DNA of 64,000 bases from Algoriphagus kandeliae. Lineage in GTDB: Bacteria; Bacteroidota; Bacteroidia; Cytophagales; Cyclobacteriaceae. The translations under genes were made by a program, and so were the position numbers. The stretch lies in contig NZ_SPSB01000001.1 in assembly GCF_004571135.1 (NCBI RefSeq), positions 1 to 64,000 on the forward strand, written 5' to 3'. The notes beneath the pieces are model-generated. The model saw only the letters and a list, made by a program, of their open reading frames with translations, had not been told where the DNA came from and did no database searches. Below are positions 37,192-45,960 of this stretch, one piece after another (within the stretch, counting starts at the first letter, position 1; each line of letters starts with the position of its first letter).

Positions 37192-37911
37192 TTAAAATTG
37201 AAAAATTGCTGAAACCGGGATATGATCAGAATGATGAATCCAAATCTTTTGATCTAAGATTTCAACTTTTATAAGATTTTCATGAAAAAAAAATGAACCA
37301 AAAATATAATCAATATGATAGGGTTTATTCAGATTTTTTCTGTGGTAAAAAGTTGGATTTTTTTCATCTCCTTGCCTTTCGTTAAAAAATTCATGGTAAA
37401 GACTTTTTATCCCTTTTTCTTCTAAAGTCTTTACTACATCTGAATGATTCCACCATCTGTCCCATTGATCCCAGATAACATTGCTATTAAAATCTCCCCC
37501 GATTATTATCTCTTCAAAGTTTTCTAGGTTGGTTTGAAGGTATTTCCAAAATTGTCCTATATATCCAAAATTAGGAGAATTATTTCGATGGGTCCATACA
37601 CCAAGTAGTTGAAAGGAATTGTTGATTTTACAGGGTAAAAAATATTTAACTGAATTATCCTTAAATGTATTAGTCCAATTTAATCTTTCTAGTTTAATTT
37701 CAATATTTGCAAAAATTCCGAGCCCTTTATGTATGGAGTCGCCAATCCAAAGATGATTTTTTGCCCAATTTTTATAATCAAAGTCATTTGATTGGCTTGG
37801 GTTCTCACATTCTTGGATGATATAAATATCAGAATCTAGGTCTCTTAAAAGATGAAATTTTTTTCTTAGGGCTCCTGCGCAATTCCAAGTAGTAATTTTC
37901 AAATTTTTCAA
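37192..37911 (-). CDS. Endonuclease/exonuclease/phosphatase family protein
   Basis: 239 aa; no ATG precedes the conserved TTWNCAGA, so the TTG at 37911 is the likely start. EEP motifs: WNCAGALRKKF, IIQECENP (catalytic Glu), IIGGDFNSNV (Asp/Asn), HIDYIFGS and HHSDHIPV (terminal SDH). No signal peptide, so it is a cytoplasmic nuclease or phosphatase of unknown substrate. Coding bases are clearly more A+T rich than in both neighbours, a possible sign of transfer. It follows the DUF4924 gene by 25 bases. Confidence 0.88.
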   Translation of the reverse strand: MKNLKITTWNCAGALRKKFHLLRDLDSDIYIIQECENPSQSNDFDYKNWAKNHLWIGDSIHKGLGIFANIEIKLERLNWTNTFKDNSVKYFLPCKINNSFQLLGVWTHRNNSPNFGYIGQFWKYLQTNLENFEEIIIGGDFNSNVIWDQWDRWWNHSDVVKTLEEKGIKSLYHEFFNERQGDEKNPTFYHRKNLNKPYHIDYIFGSFFFHENLIKVEILDQKIWIHHSDHIPVSAIFQF

Positions 37912-37936
37912 TTTTCTAATTTTATAATTCGCCCAT

Positions 37937-38473
37937 TCAATTCCTAGAAATAATCTCTTGCTGATAAACCAAATTCAATAAGCTTAGAACTTCACCAAAG
38001 GCCTCAGCTGATTTCAATTGCTCATCCGAAACTTTCTTGCCCAGTAGTCTGCAAAGCAAAAGTCCATAGACTCCGTTGAGGCAAATCTGAACCTCATTTC
38101 CCAAATCTTGGCCTTCGGCATCCATCACAGCTTGAAGAATATGTGGTTTGGCCTTTTGAAAAGTCTCAAAATAAGTCTTGTCCGATTTGACAAGTTGCCA
38201 ATGCAAAGAAGAGAGTTCATCGACGAGTTTTTTGGTCTCCGATAGATGTCCTTTATCTAAAATTCCTTCGCTTTCCATCTGATTTCGAAGATTTTGATAC
38301 CATTCGAAAATGGATTCTTTTTCTACCTCTTCGACAGGAAAATGTGAAACTACATATTGACGGATTTCTTCCAGATTTCCCTGAAAAGACCGAATCAAGT
38401 CCTCCTGTTGGTAGAGGTAAATAATATACTCCCCAATATTTTGTGATTTTTTTCTGTCAGCGATGGATTTCAT
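37937..38473 (-). CDS. DUF4924 family protein
   Basis: 178 aa from the ATG at 38473; an upstream in-frame start at 38497 would add 8 residues. It is all-helical, without membrane segment, with N-terminal IADRKKSQNIGEYIIYLYQQEDLIR, shortened here to the recognisable QNIGEYIIYLYQQEDLIR. I recall this as DUF4924, restricted to Bacteroidota and of unknown function. It is upstream of the EEP nuclease in the same direction. Confidence 0.78.
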   Translation of the reverse strand: MKSIADRKKSQNIGEYIIYLYQQEDLIRSFQGNLEEIRQYVVSHFPVEEVEKESIFEWYQNLRNQMESEGILDKGHLSETKKLVDELSSLHWQLVKSDKTYFETFQKAKPHILQAVMDAEGQDLGNEVQICLNGVYGLLLCRLLGKKVSDEQLKSAEAFGEVLSLLNLVYQQEIISRN

Positions 38474-38514
38474 GGAATGGTTGAATACGATGGACAAAGG
38501 TAAAAAATCTCCAT

Positions 38515-38712
38515 AAGATAGCTTCGCAGATAATTTTTAAGATAGTCTTCGCCAAGATCAGGAAAGATAGCTACGCAGATAGTTTAAGATATGGCTTTGC
38601 CTAGATAGGGAAAAGATAGCTTCGGGGTAAATTAAATGTTAAAGCTTTGCAAAATATCTTGCCGAAGGCATATCTCGCTAAACGAAGTGAAGCATATCTT
38701 GCAAAGCAAGTT
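38515..38712. repeat. Degenerate forward and inverted short repeats before lepA
   Basis: This 334-base gap between DUF4924 and lepA holds five forward units like AAGATAGCTTCGCAGAT (starting 38515, 38539, 38564, 38586, 38613), then inverted copies ATATCTTGCCGAAGGCATAT (from 38654) and AGCATATCTTGC (from 38691). Copies differ by substitutions and 1-4 base indels. No open frame lies inside. The arrangement could fold into a long cruciform or RNA stem. It looks like a decaying non-coding repeat element. Confidence 0.65.
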
Positions 38713-38785
38713 CTTTCAACATTTGGAACCATTTATTGTTAAGGTATTTCACCTAGTTTCAGGGAATATTCTCCTTCTTTTTCCC

Positions 38786-38793
38786 TACTTTTG
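38786..38793 (+). promoter_or_regulatory. -7 promoter element of lepA
   Basis: TACTTTTG matches TAnnTTTG fully, 15 bases before the lepA ATG, implying a very short leader. No clear -33 TTTG is at standard spacing. Confidence 0.45.
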
Positions 38794-38807
38794 CGGCACA
38801 ATTGGCT

Positions 38808-40595
38808 ATGAAAAACATTCGAAATTTCTGTATCATCGCCCATATTGACCATGGGAAGAGTACACTGGCGGATAGGTTGTTGCAGTTTACCAATACGGTA
38901 ACTGACCGGGAGATGCAAAATCAATTATTGGACGATATGGATTTGGAGCGTGAGCGAGGAATCACGATCAAATCTCATGCGATCCAGATGAAATACAATT
39001 ACAAGGGAGAAGAGTATACTCTCAATTTGATCGATACTCCGGGACACGTCGATTTTTCTTATGAAGTTTCCCGCTCCATTGCTGCCTGTGAAGGAGCGCT
39101 ATTGATCGTGGATGCTTCTCAAGGTATTGAAGCTCAGACTATTTCCAATTTGTATTTGGCGATGGGGCATGACTTGGAGATTATCCCTGTCCTAAATAAG
39201 ATTGACCTACCTGGTGCTGATCCAGAATTGCGAGCTGATGAGGTGATTGATTTGATTGGTTGTGATCGAGAAGATATCATTTTGGCTTCAGGAAAAGAAG
39301 GAATCGGAATTGAGGATATCCTGAATGCAGTGGTTGAGAAAATCCCAGCTCCAAAAGGAGATCCTGATGCGCCTTTGCAGGCAATGATTTTTGATTCGGA
39401 ATTCAACTCATTCCGTGGGGTAGAGGTAATCTTCCGGATTTTTAACGGAACCCTCAGAAAAGGAGATAAAATTAAATTCGTCAATACTGGACGGGAATAC
39501 GATGCCGATGAAATCGGAATCCTTGGTTTGAATCAAATCCCTCAACAGGCCATGAGCGCCGGAAACGTAGGTTACTTGATTTCCGGTATCAAGGTGGCGA
39601 AGGAAGTAAAAGTAGGTGATACTATTACCCACACTAAGCGGCCTTGCGAAAAAGCGATTCAAGGCTTTGAAAACGTAAAGCCTATGGTATTTGCAGGTAT
39701 TTATCCAGTAGATACTTCTGAATTTGAGGAATTGCGGGCTTCCATGGAAAAGCTTCAGTTGAATGATGCATCCTTGGTTTGGGAACCTGAAACTTCAGCA
39801 GCTTTGGGATTTGGTTTCCGATGCGGTTTCTTGGGAATGCTACACATGGAGATCGTCCAAGAGCGTTTGGAGCGTGAGTTTGATATGACGGTGATTACGA
39901 CGGTGCCATCCGTTCAGTTCCGAGCCTTGATGAATGACAATACCTACAATGTCATCAATGCTCCTTCTGACATGCCTGACCCGAATAAATACAAGCATAT
40001 TGAAGAACCTTTTGTAAAAGCTTCCATTATCACAGCGGCTGAGTACGTGGGGCCGGTGATTCAATTGTGTATGGAAAAGCGGGGGCAGATCAAAAACCAA
40101 GTTTATCTGACTTCCGATCGAGTTGAGCTGCAATTTGATATGCCTTTGGCAGAGATTGTATTTGACTTCTTTGATAAGTTGAAGACCATTTCCCGAGGTT
40201 ATGCTTCTTTGGATTATGAATTGAAAGGATTCCAGCCATCTCACATGGTTCGTCTAGATATCATGTTGAATGGAGAACCTGTAGATGCCTTGTCAGCAAT
40301 CGTTCACAGAGATAAAGCCTATGAGTGGGGTAAGCGACTTTGTGAGAAGTTGAAGGAATTAGTACCTCGTCAAATGTTCGAAATTGCCATTCAGGCAGCT
40401 ATCGGAACTAAGATTATTGCCCGAGAAACAATTAAGGCCTTGCGTAAAAACGTATTGGCGAAGTGTTATGGTGGTGATATTTCCCGTAAGCGTAAATTGC
40501 TCGAGAAGCAGAAAAAAGGTAAGAAACGCATGCGCCAAGTAGGAAATGTCGAGGTTCCTCAGGAGGCGTTTATGGCGGTTCTGAAGCTAGATTAA
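38808..40595 (+). CDS. lepA: Elongation factor 4 (LepA)
   Basis: 595 aa from the ATG at 38808; a TTG two codons earlier is also in frame. P-loop AHIDHGKST is near residue 10, switch [10 protein letters not shown] near 77, and NKID near 130; the EF-G-like domains and the LepA-specific C-terminal domain ([21 protein letters not shown]) are complete. The ribosomal GTPase back-translocates or remodels stalled ribosomes. The repeat-flanked cassette begins 3 bases after its stop. Confidence 0.97.
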   Translation: MKNIRNFCIIAHIDHGKSTLADRLLQFTNTVTDREMQNQLLDDMDLERERGITIKSHAIQMKYNYKGEEYTLNLIDTPGHVDFSYEVSRSIAACEGALLIVDASQGIEAQTISNLYLAMGHDLEIIPVLNKIDLPGADPELRADEVIDLIGCDREDIILASGKEGIGIEDILNAVVEKIPAPKGDPDAPLQAMIFDSEFNSFRGVEVIFRIFNGTLRKGDKIKFVNTGREYDADEIGILGLNQIPQQAMSAGNVGYLISGIKVAKEVKVGDTITHTKRPCEKAIQGFENVKPMVFAGIYPVDTSEFEELRASMEKLQLNDASLVWEPETSAALGFGFRCGFLGMLHMEIVQERLEREFDMTVITTVPSVQFRALMNDNTYNVINAPSDMPDPNKYKHIEEPFVKASIITAAEYVGPVIQLCMEKRGQIKNQVYLTSDRVELQFDMPLAEIVFDFFDKLKTISRGYASLDYELKGFQPSHMVRLDIMLNGEPVDALSAIVHRDKAYEWGKRLCEKLKELVPRQMFEIAIQAAIGTKIIARETIKALRKNVLAKCYGGDISRKRKLLEKQKKGKKRMRQVGNVEVPQEAFMAVLKLD

Positions 40596-40597
40596 GG

Positions 40598-40626
40598 GAT
40601 TTACGATTTACGAATTAAGATTTACG
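40598..40626. repeat. Left arm of the inverted repeat around the four-helix-bundle gene
   Basis: Three units of GATTTACG: two directly adjoining (40598-40613) and a third at 40619-40626. The 16-mer GATTTACGATTTACGA is the exact reverse complement of part of the right arm at 41079-41101. It starts 3 bases after the lepA stop. Confidence 0.85.
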
Positions 40627-40701
40627 GCGAATAATTGAATTGCATTCCTAAAATTCCATAGCAATTGTTTTTAGTTTTCATGATATCTAAACAATTACTA
40701 T

Positions 40702-41058
40702 ATGAGGAGCCAAATTAAGGAACGAACAAAGCGTTTTGCGATCGATGTTTGGTATTTATGTTCCAAATTGCCTCAATCGAGAGAATATAATAACTATGTA
40801 AATCAATTGATTCGTTGCTCAAGTTCTGTTGCTGCAAATTACCGGGCAGTAGGAAGAGCAAAATCGAAAGCTGATTTCATAAATAAATTGAAGATAGTTG
40901 AGGAGGAGGCAGATGAAAGTCAGTTCTTTTTAGAATTATTAGAGGAAATCAATAAAAACCAAGAGTTATCAAGTGAAATAAAGCGACTATTAAAAGAATC
41001 AAATGAGATTATTGCGATAGTTGTATCAAGTATAAAAACAGCAAGAGTTACTAATTGA
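40702..41058 (+). CDS. Four-helix-bundle protein (S23/23S rRNA intervening-sequence protein family)
   Basis: 118 aa, all-helical, basic in its first half. Seen: KERTKRFAIDVWYLCSKLP, then CSSSVAANYRAVGRAKSKADF, then IVEEEADESQFFLELL. These are the marks of the TIGR02436-type four-helix-bundle family, first found in intervening sequences of spirochaete 23S rRNA and related to the Avd protein of diversity-generating retroelements. It probably forms a pentameric nucleic-acid-binding barrel (family knowledge). Here it sits alone between inverted repeats, not in rRNA. No reverse transcriptase is near. Confidence 0.9.
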   Translation: MRSQIKERTKRFAIDVWYLCSKLPQSREYNNYVNQLIRCSSSVAANYRAVGRAKSKADFINKLKIVEEEADESQFFLELLEEINKNQELSSEIKRLLKESNEIIAIVVSSIKTARVTN

Positions 41059-41078
41059 CGATTGATAAGTATTTAGCT

Positions 41079-41116
41079 TCGTAAATCGTAAATCGTAAAT
41101 CAAACATCGTAAATCC
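41079..41116. repeat. Right arm of the inverted repeat around the four-helix-bundle gene
   Basis: Three head-to-tail units of TCGTAAA(T) (41079-41101), then TCGTAAATCC at 41107-41116, one base before the folD ATG. It is the inverted counterpart of the arm at 40598-40626, and it leaves folD without its own unencumbered leader. Confidence 0.85.
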
Positions 41117-41117
41117 T

Positions 41118-42002
41118 ATGTCTACAATCATCGACGGAAAAAAAACCTCACAAGACATCAAAAATGAAATTGCTGCTCGGGTAGCCGAAATAAAAGCTGA
41201 AGGTGGAAAAATTCCTCATTTGGCGGCGGTACTCGTAGGTAATGATGGTGCTAGCCAAACCTACGTTGGGGCAAAGGTGAAAGCCTGTGAGCAAGTGGGT
41301 TTTGAATCTACCTTGGTACGTTTGGAGGAAAGCGTTTCGGAAAGTGAATTGCTTCGGGTGGTGGAAGACATCAATAATAATCCTGAAATCGACGGGTTGA
41401 TCGTTCAATTGCCTCTTCCAAAACATATTTCCGTCGAGCGTGTAACTGATAAAATCAAACCTGAAAAGGATGTGGATGGCTTTACTCCAGCCAATGTTGG
41501 AAGGATGACTCTCCACTGGCCTGCTTATGTTGCAGCTACACCCTATGGAATTGTAGAGCTATTGAAGCGCTATGAAATTGAAACTTCAGGAAAACACTGC
41601 GTGGTGATTGGTCGAAGTCATATTGTCGGTAGCCCGATGAGTATCTTGATGGCTAGAAATGGCTATCCAGGAAATGCAACTGTTACCTTGACTCATAGCC
41701 GAACCAAGAACTTGGCAGAAATCACAAAAACTGCTGATATTCTGATTGTGGCGATTGGTAAGCCTGAATTTGTAACTGCCGATATGGTGAAGGAAGGCGC
41801 TGTGGTTATTGATGTGGGAATTCACAGAATCGAAGATTCTAGTAAAAAATCCGGTTTTAGACTGATCGGAGACGTGAAATTTGATGAAGTTTCCGAAAAA
41901 GCTTCTGCCATTACACCTGTTCCGGGAGGAGTAGGTCCGATGACAATTGCCTCTCTTTTGTACAATACTTTGCTAGCTGCAGAGGGTAAAATTTACCATT
42001 AA
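41118..42002 (+). CDS. folD: Methylenetetrahydrofolate dehydrogenase/cyclohydrolase FolD
   Basis: 294 aa. The substrate-site [14 protein letters not shown] (Tyr/Lys pair near 50-54), [23 protein letters not shown], the NADP-binding [13 protein letters not shown] and the terminal [13 protein letters not shown] are all present. It interconverts methylene-, methenyl- and formyl-THF. The ATG follows the repeat arm by one base, so its promoter must lie within or before the cassette, possibly read-through from lepA. Confidence 0.96.
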   Translation: MSTIIDGKKTSQDIKNEIAARVAEIKAEGGKIPHLAAVLVGNDGASQTYVGAKVKACEQVGFESTLVRLEESVSESELLRVVEDINNNPEIDGLIVQLPLPKHISVERVTDKIKPEKDVDGFTPANVGRMTLHWPAYVAATPYGIVELLKRYEIETSGKHCVVIGRSHIVGSPMSILMARNGYPGNATVTLTHSRTKNLAEITKTADILIVAIGKPEFVTADMVKEGAVVIDVGIHRIEDSSKKSGFRLIGDVKFDEVSEKASAITPVPGGVGPMTIASLLYNTLLAAEGKIYH

Positions 42003-42029
42003 AATATTTTCGCAAAAGCAGGGAAAGGG

Positions 42030-42061
42030 TTTGCATGGGATGCTGTCCCTTTCTACTTTTG
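42030..42061 (+). promoter_or_regulatory. Promoter of tRNA-Leu
   Basis: TTTG at 42030-42033, 20 bases, then TACTTTTG at 42054-42061: full match to the Bacteroidota TTTG / TAnnTTTG promoter. The predicted start lies only a few bases before the tRNA 5' end. Confidence 0.8.
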
Positions 42062-42073
42062 CAATCCTAATCC

Positions 42074-42156
42074 GCGCATGTGGTGAAACTGGTAGACACG
42101 CCATCTTGAGGGGGTGGTGCTCTATGGGCGTGGAGGTTCGAATCCTCTCATGCGCA
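42074..42156 (+). tRNA. tRNA-Leu (anticodon GAG)
   Basis: 83 nt. Acceptor GCGCATG (42074-42080) pairs with CATGCGC (42149-42155), discriminator A. Anticodon stem CCATC/GGTGG with loop TTGAGGG puts GAG at 42108-42110. The long variable arm is of class II, and the T arm is GAGG-TTCGAAT-CCTC. CCA is not encoded. It reads CUU/CUC leucine codons. Confidence 0.96.
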
Positions 42157-42159
42157 CGA

Positions 42160-42187
42160 AACCTTCCCAAATCGGGAAGGTTTTTTT
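42160..42187 (+). terminator. Terminator of tRNA-Leu
   Basis: Stem AACCTTCCC / GGGAAGGTT with a 5-base loop and seven T, four bases after the tRNA. Confidence 0.92.
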
Positions 42188-42245
42188 ATTAATGGCAAGT
42201 TTTTAAACTGGATTTTTGGCTATTTTTCGATCAAATCAACTTGTC

Positions 42246-42785
42246 ATGAAAAAGATCTTTCTCTCCCTGTTATTCCTCGTTTTCCTAGGTGTTTCTAGTC
42301 TTCAGGCTCAGACGCAACATTATCCCATTGTAAAGGGTTTTGGAGGCATTTACGAAGTGCCCGATGCGACCGAACGACCTGACCCAACTTTGGAATACAA
42401 AATTCTGGTTGACCTAATCAGTGGGGCAGAGGATCCAAAAGCCATCAACCGCTATGTGGATAATGTTGCTCGCTTAATGAATTTGCATGGCTTGGCTGGC
42501 GTGCCGAAAGATCGACTTCACGTCAAAGTAGTGGTACATGGAGGAGCAATTTTTTCCCTTTTGAATGATAAAAACTACAAGGACCGCTACGATGTGGAAA
42601 ATCCGAATTTGAAAGTATTCGATGCCTTGAAAGAAGCAGGTGCGGATATCTTGGTTTGTGGACAGTCCATGGTGGTTCGAAAATTAAGCAAGGAAGACCT
42701 TTGGCCAGGTGTAGAAGTCGCTCATTCTATGCTAACTACAGCTACTACCTACGTGCCTCAAGGCTATGTGATGCTTCGTTTTTAA
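42246..42785 (+). CDS. Secreted DsrE-like protein
   Basis: 179 aa from the ATG at 42246. A signal peptide ends near LQAQ (residues 1-21). The rest is a DsrE/DsrF-like alpha/beta domain: LVDLISGAEDPKAINRYVDN, LHVKVVVHGGAIFSLL and ADILVCGQSM, with the Cys at the usual DsrE position near residue 143. Periplasmic DsrE-like proteins occur widely in Bacteroidota without known reaction; sulfur-relay or adenylylsulfate binding is family knowledge, not shown here. Confidence 0.85.
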   Translation: MKKIFLSLLFLVFLGVSSLQAQTQHYPIVKGFGGIYEVPDATERPDPTLEYKILVDLISGAEDPKAINRYVDNVARLMNLHGLAGVPKDRLHVKVVVHGGAIFSLLNDKNYKDRYDVENPNLKVFDALKEAGADILVCGQSMVVRKLSKEDLWPGVEVAHSMLTTATTYVPQGYVMLRF

Positions 42786-42857
42786 GGCATTGAGAGGAAT
42801 GTTTGAATCTCCAATCGAGATTTGAACTTTTCGCCCCGAAATTCCTTTAAATTGCTG

Positions 42858-42865
42858 TACCTTTG
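42858..42865 (+). promoter_or_regulatory. -7 promoter element of the PurF-like gene
   Basis: TACCTTTG matches TAnnTTTG fully, 29 bases before the ATG. No standard-spaced -33 box. Confidence 0.45.
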
Positions 42866-42894
42866 TACCATAAAGCTAACTTATCTCCCGGTCA

Positions 42895-44778
42895 ATGAGT
42901 GACGCAATTAAACACGAATGCGGTATAGCCATGGTGAGGCTCCGCAAATCACCCCAATATTACATTGATAAATATGGTACGCCTGCCTATGCTTCCAACA
43001 GGATGTATGTCCTGATGCAAAAGCAGATTAACCGTGGTCAGGATGGTGCGGGTGTCGCCAATGTCAAAATCAACACCAAGCCCGGTACCCGCTACATCAG
43101 CCGATACCGATCCATTGAGCCTTCCGCTGTTAATTACATTTTTGAAAAAATCAGCAAAAAGTACAAAAAGGCAAAAAAACTTGGAGGCCATGATGGCTTA
43201 AGCGATGCAGAATGGTTGAAAGAAAATATCGCCTTTACCGGGGAGGTTTGGCTGGGTCACTTGCGGTACGGAACACACGGTGAAAACAGCATCGAAACCT
43301 GTCATCCTTTCTTGAAGCAAAACAACTGGAGAAGCCGAAATTTGGTCATGGCCGGAAACTTCAACATGACCAATGTGGAGGAGCTTTTTGGAAAGTTGGT
43401 TCAGCTAGGTCAGCATCCGAAGGAAAAAACAGATACCGTGACCGTGATGGAAAAAATCGGTCACTTTTTGGATGAAGAAAACCAGCGGATCTTTGATAAA
43501 TACAAGCATCAGTACACCAATGAACAAATCACCCAATTCATTGAAGATGAATTGGATGTGGCTCGAATTTTAAGAAGATCCTGTAGAGACTTTGACGGAG
43601 GGTATGCTATGTGCGGCTTAATCGGAAACGGTTCCAGTTTCGTAGTGCGGGACCCTTCTGGTATCCGTCCAGCTTACTATTATGCCGATGAAGAAATCAT
43701 CGTAGTTGCCTCCGAAAAACCTGCGATTAAATCCGCTTTCAATATTGATTTTAAAGCGATCAAAGAAATCCAACCAGGAAATGCCTTGGTAATCAATAAG
43801 GATGGCTCTTATTCTGAGGAAGAAATTATCCCAGCGCGTGAGAAAAAGTCCTGTTCTTTCGAGCGTATTTATTTTTCAAGAGGAACAGATCCGGATATCT
43901 ATCAAGAGCGAAAAAATTTGGGTAAGGCCTTGATTCCTCAGATTTTGAAGGCTATTGACTTTGATTTGAAGAATACCGTCTTCTCTTACATTCCCAACAC
44001 TGCTGAGACAGCCTTCTTGGGGATGATCGAAGGCTTGGAAGAATACCTTGTGGCTAAGCGAAAAGAGGTCTTCTTAGAAGGTAAGCCTCATATGGGGGAT
44101 TTGGAGGAATTGTTGAATTTCCGTCCACGAGTTGAAAAGCTGGTTAGCAAAGACGTCAAACTCCGGACCTTCATCACCAATGATGATGATCGGGATACCA
44201 TGGTAAGTTCGGTGTATGACACGACTTACGAAGTGGTAAGACCCGGAGTGGATACCTTGGTGGTAATCGATGATAGTATCGTTCGTGGCACTACCTTGGA
44301 AAAGAGTATTTTGACCACCTTGGATAAATTGAATCCAAAACGAATCATCATTGTATCATCTGCCCCACAGATTCGCTACCCGGATTGTTATGGAATTGAT
44401 ATGTCCCGAATGAAGGACTTTATCGCATTCCGAGCGGCTACTGCTTTGCTCAAAGAGCGGAAGATTGATAATATCTTAGAAGAAGTCTACGAAGCATGTC
44501 ATGCCAATCCAAAAGCCTCAGAGAACTTTGTGAAGAAGGTTTATGAGCCGTTTACTGATGAAGAGATCTCTGATAAGATCGCCGAAATCGTCACTTCTGA
44601 AGAAATCAGGGCCGAAGTAAAGGTTATTTACCAAACCGTAGATGCTTTGCACAACTGTATTCCAAATCATTTGGGAGACTGGTATTTCACCGGTGATTAT
44701 CCTACCGATGGAGGAACTTGGGTTGTGAATAAAGCCTTCAAAAACTACATGGAAGGAAAGACCATTCGAGCGTATTAA
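42895..44778 (+). CDS. Amidophosphoribosyltransferase-like enzyme, long form
   Basis: 627 aa, longer than ordinary PurF (about 470-510). The glutaminase nucleophile is Cys9 in HECGIAMV, so an 8-residue propeptide must be removed or the Cys is not N-terminal. NRGQDGAGVA, GHLRYGTHG and FDGGYAMCGLIGNG complete the Ntn-type domain, with insertions (about 90-115 and 165-225). The phosphoribosyltransferase motif VVIDDSIVRGTT is near 453-464, followed by PQIRYPDCYGIDMS and a C-terminal extension of about 90 residues. It may be a second PurF with a specialised role; the canonical purF is not in the window. A terminator follows. Confidence 0.85.
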   Translation: MSDAIKHECGIAMVRLRKSPQYYIDKYGTPAYASNRMYVLMQKQINRGQDGAGVANVKINTKPGTRYISRYRSIEPSAVNYIFEKISKKYKKAKKLGGHDGLSDAEWLKENIAFTGEVWLGHLRYGTHGENSIETCHPFLKQNNWRSRNLVMAGNFNMTNVEELFGKLVQLGQHPKEKTDTVTVMEKIGHFLDEENQRIFDKYKHQYTNEQITQFIEDELDVARILRRSCRDFDGGYAMCGLIGNGSSFVVRDPSGIRPAYYYADEEIIVVASEKPAIKSAFNIDFKAIKEIQPGNALVINKDGSYSEEEIIPAREKKSCSFERIYFSRGTDPDIYQERKNLGKALIPQILKAIDFDLKNTVFSYIPNTAETAFLGMIEGLEEYLVAKRKEVFLEGKPHMGDLEELLNFRPRVEKLVSKDVKLRTFITNDDDRDTMVSSVYDTTYEVVRPGVDTLVVIDDSIVRGTTLEKSILTTLDKLNPKRIIIVSSAPQIRYPDCYGIDMSRMKDFIAFRAATALLKERKIDNILEEVYEACHANPKASENFVKKVYEPFTDEEISDKIAEIVTSEEIRAEVKVIYQTVDALHNCIPNHLGDWYFTGDYPTDGGTWVVNKAFKNYMEGKTIRAY

Positions 44779-44800
44779 TCGAATTGATTATAAAAATTTC

Positions 44801-44833
44801 AAAGGCGTTGGGAAAAATCTCTACGCCTTTTTT
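44801..44833 (+). terminator. Terminator of the PurF-like gene
   Basis: Stem AAAGGCGT / ACGCCTTT with a 14-base loop, then T to 44833. Confidence 0.82.
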
Positions 44834-44882
44834 CATTTTAGTATTTTAGCAATTGATTCAAAAAAGATAAATCTCAAGACAA

Positions 44883-45935
44883 ATGACTATCGATATTTCC
44901 TTATTGAAACAAGTATGTGAAATCGCCGGCGCACCCGGTTTTGAAAAACGCATCCGTGATTTAGTAATTGACCTGGTTCGGCCTTATGTAGATGAAATCC
45001 GAACGGACAATCTTGGAAACGTGATCGCGATAAAAAAAGGAAAGCGAAATCCGGATGGAAAGCGAGTAATGGTTGCCGCCCACATGGATGAGATTGGTTT
45101 TATTGTGACTCATATAGATGATCAAGGCTTTGTTCGCTTCCATACGCTAGGCGGTTTTGACCCAAAAACTTTGACAGCTCAGCGAGTGATTGTGCACGGT
45201 AAGCAGGACTTGATTGGAGTAATGGGGACGAAGCCTATCCACGTTATGAGTCCAGAAGAGCGAAATAAACTTCCCAAAACAACAGACTTTTTTATTGACT
45301 TGGGAATGTCCAAAGAAGAGGTTGAAAAGTATGTTTCCGTGGGAGATCCAATAACGAGAGAGCGCCATTTGGTGGAAATGGGAAGCTGCGTCAACTGTAA
45401 ATCCATCGATAACCGAGTGGCAGTTTATATTTTGATTGAGGCTTTGAAAAAAATCCAGAATCCTGCTTATGATGTCTATGCAACCTTCACGGTTCAGGAG
45501 GAAGTTGGAATTCGGGGAGCCAATGTCGCTGCCCATGGGATAAACCCGGACTTTGGAATCGCTTTAGATACCACGATCGCCTTTGATGTGCCGGGAGCTC
45601 AGCCTCACGAGAAAGTAACGGAACTTGGAAAGGGTACAGCTATCAAAATTATGGATGCCATGACGATTTGCGATTACCGCATGGTGGAGTTTATGAAGCA
45701 GACTGCCAATAAAGAAAATATCACCTGGCAGCCTGAAATTCTCACTGCCGGAGGAACTGATACTGCCGGTGTACAGCGAATGGGTAAGCAAGGTGCGATT
45801 GCCGGTGCGATTTCAATTCCTACCCGTCACTTGCATCAGGTAATTGAAATGGCGAATAAAAAAGATATTGCAGATTCTATTCAGTTGCTCATTGCTTGCC
45901 TTGAGCAGATTGATGAATACAATTGGAGCCATTAA
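44883..45935 (+). CDS. M42 family metallopeptidase (aminopeptidase)
   Basis: 350 aa. M42 motifs: APGFEKRIRD, VAAHMDEIGFIV (first metal His/Asp), SIDNRVAVYI (bridging Asp), TVQEEVGIRGANVAA (catalytic Glu pair), GIALDTTIAFDVPG and PTRHLHQVIEM (terminal metal His). Complete dinuclear site, so an active cytosolic aminopeptidase, usually a dodecameric tetrahedral particle, is expected. It lies downstream of the PurF-like gene but behind a terminator, so it is probably independent. Confidence 0.93.
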   Translation: MTIDISLLKQVCEIAGAPGFEKRIRDLVIDLVRPYVDEIRTDNLGNVIAIKKGKRNPDGKRVMVAAHMDEIGFIVTHIDDQGFVRFHTLGGFDPKTLTAQRVIVHGKQDLIGVMGTKPIHVMSPEERNKLPKTTDFFIDLGMSKEEVEKYVSVGDPITRERHLVEMGSCVNCKSIDNRVAVYILIEALKKIQNPAYDVYATFTVQEEVGIRGANVAAHGINPDFGIALDTTIAFDVPGAQPHEKVTELGKGTAIKIMDAMTICDYRMVEFMKQTANKENITWQPEILTAGGTDTAGVQRMGKQGAIAGAISIPTRHLHQVIEMANKKDIADSIQLLIACLEQIDEYNWSH

Positions 45936-45960
45936 AAAAGAGGCTGTTAAAAAAGATTTC

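Larger units (their letters stand above)
40598..41116 (+). mobile_element. Repeat-bounded four-helix-bundle gene cassette, putative
   Basis: A 519-base unit filling the whole space between the lepA stop and the folD start. It consists of a left arm of GATTTACG units, one gene of 118 codons, and a right arm of inverted CGTAAATC units. No transposase, and no target duplication that I can recognise. Mobility is inferred from the inverted termini and from the known scattered occurrence of this gene family, including as insertions in 23S rRNA genes. Confidence 0.45.

Noticed and set aside
38515..38712. CRISPR array
   Set aside because: Units are degenerate, not evenly spaced, switch orientation, lack unique spacers of constant length, and no cas gene is present.
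40702..41058. Diversity-generating retroelement around the four-helix-bundle gene
   Set aside because: The protein resembles Avd, but no reverse transcriptase or template/variable repeat pair is present in the window.
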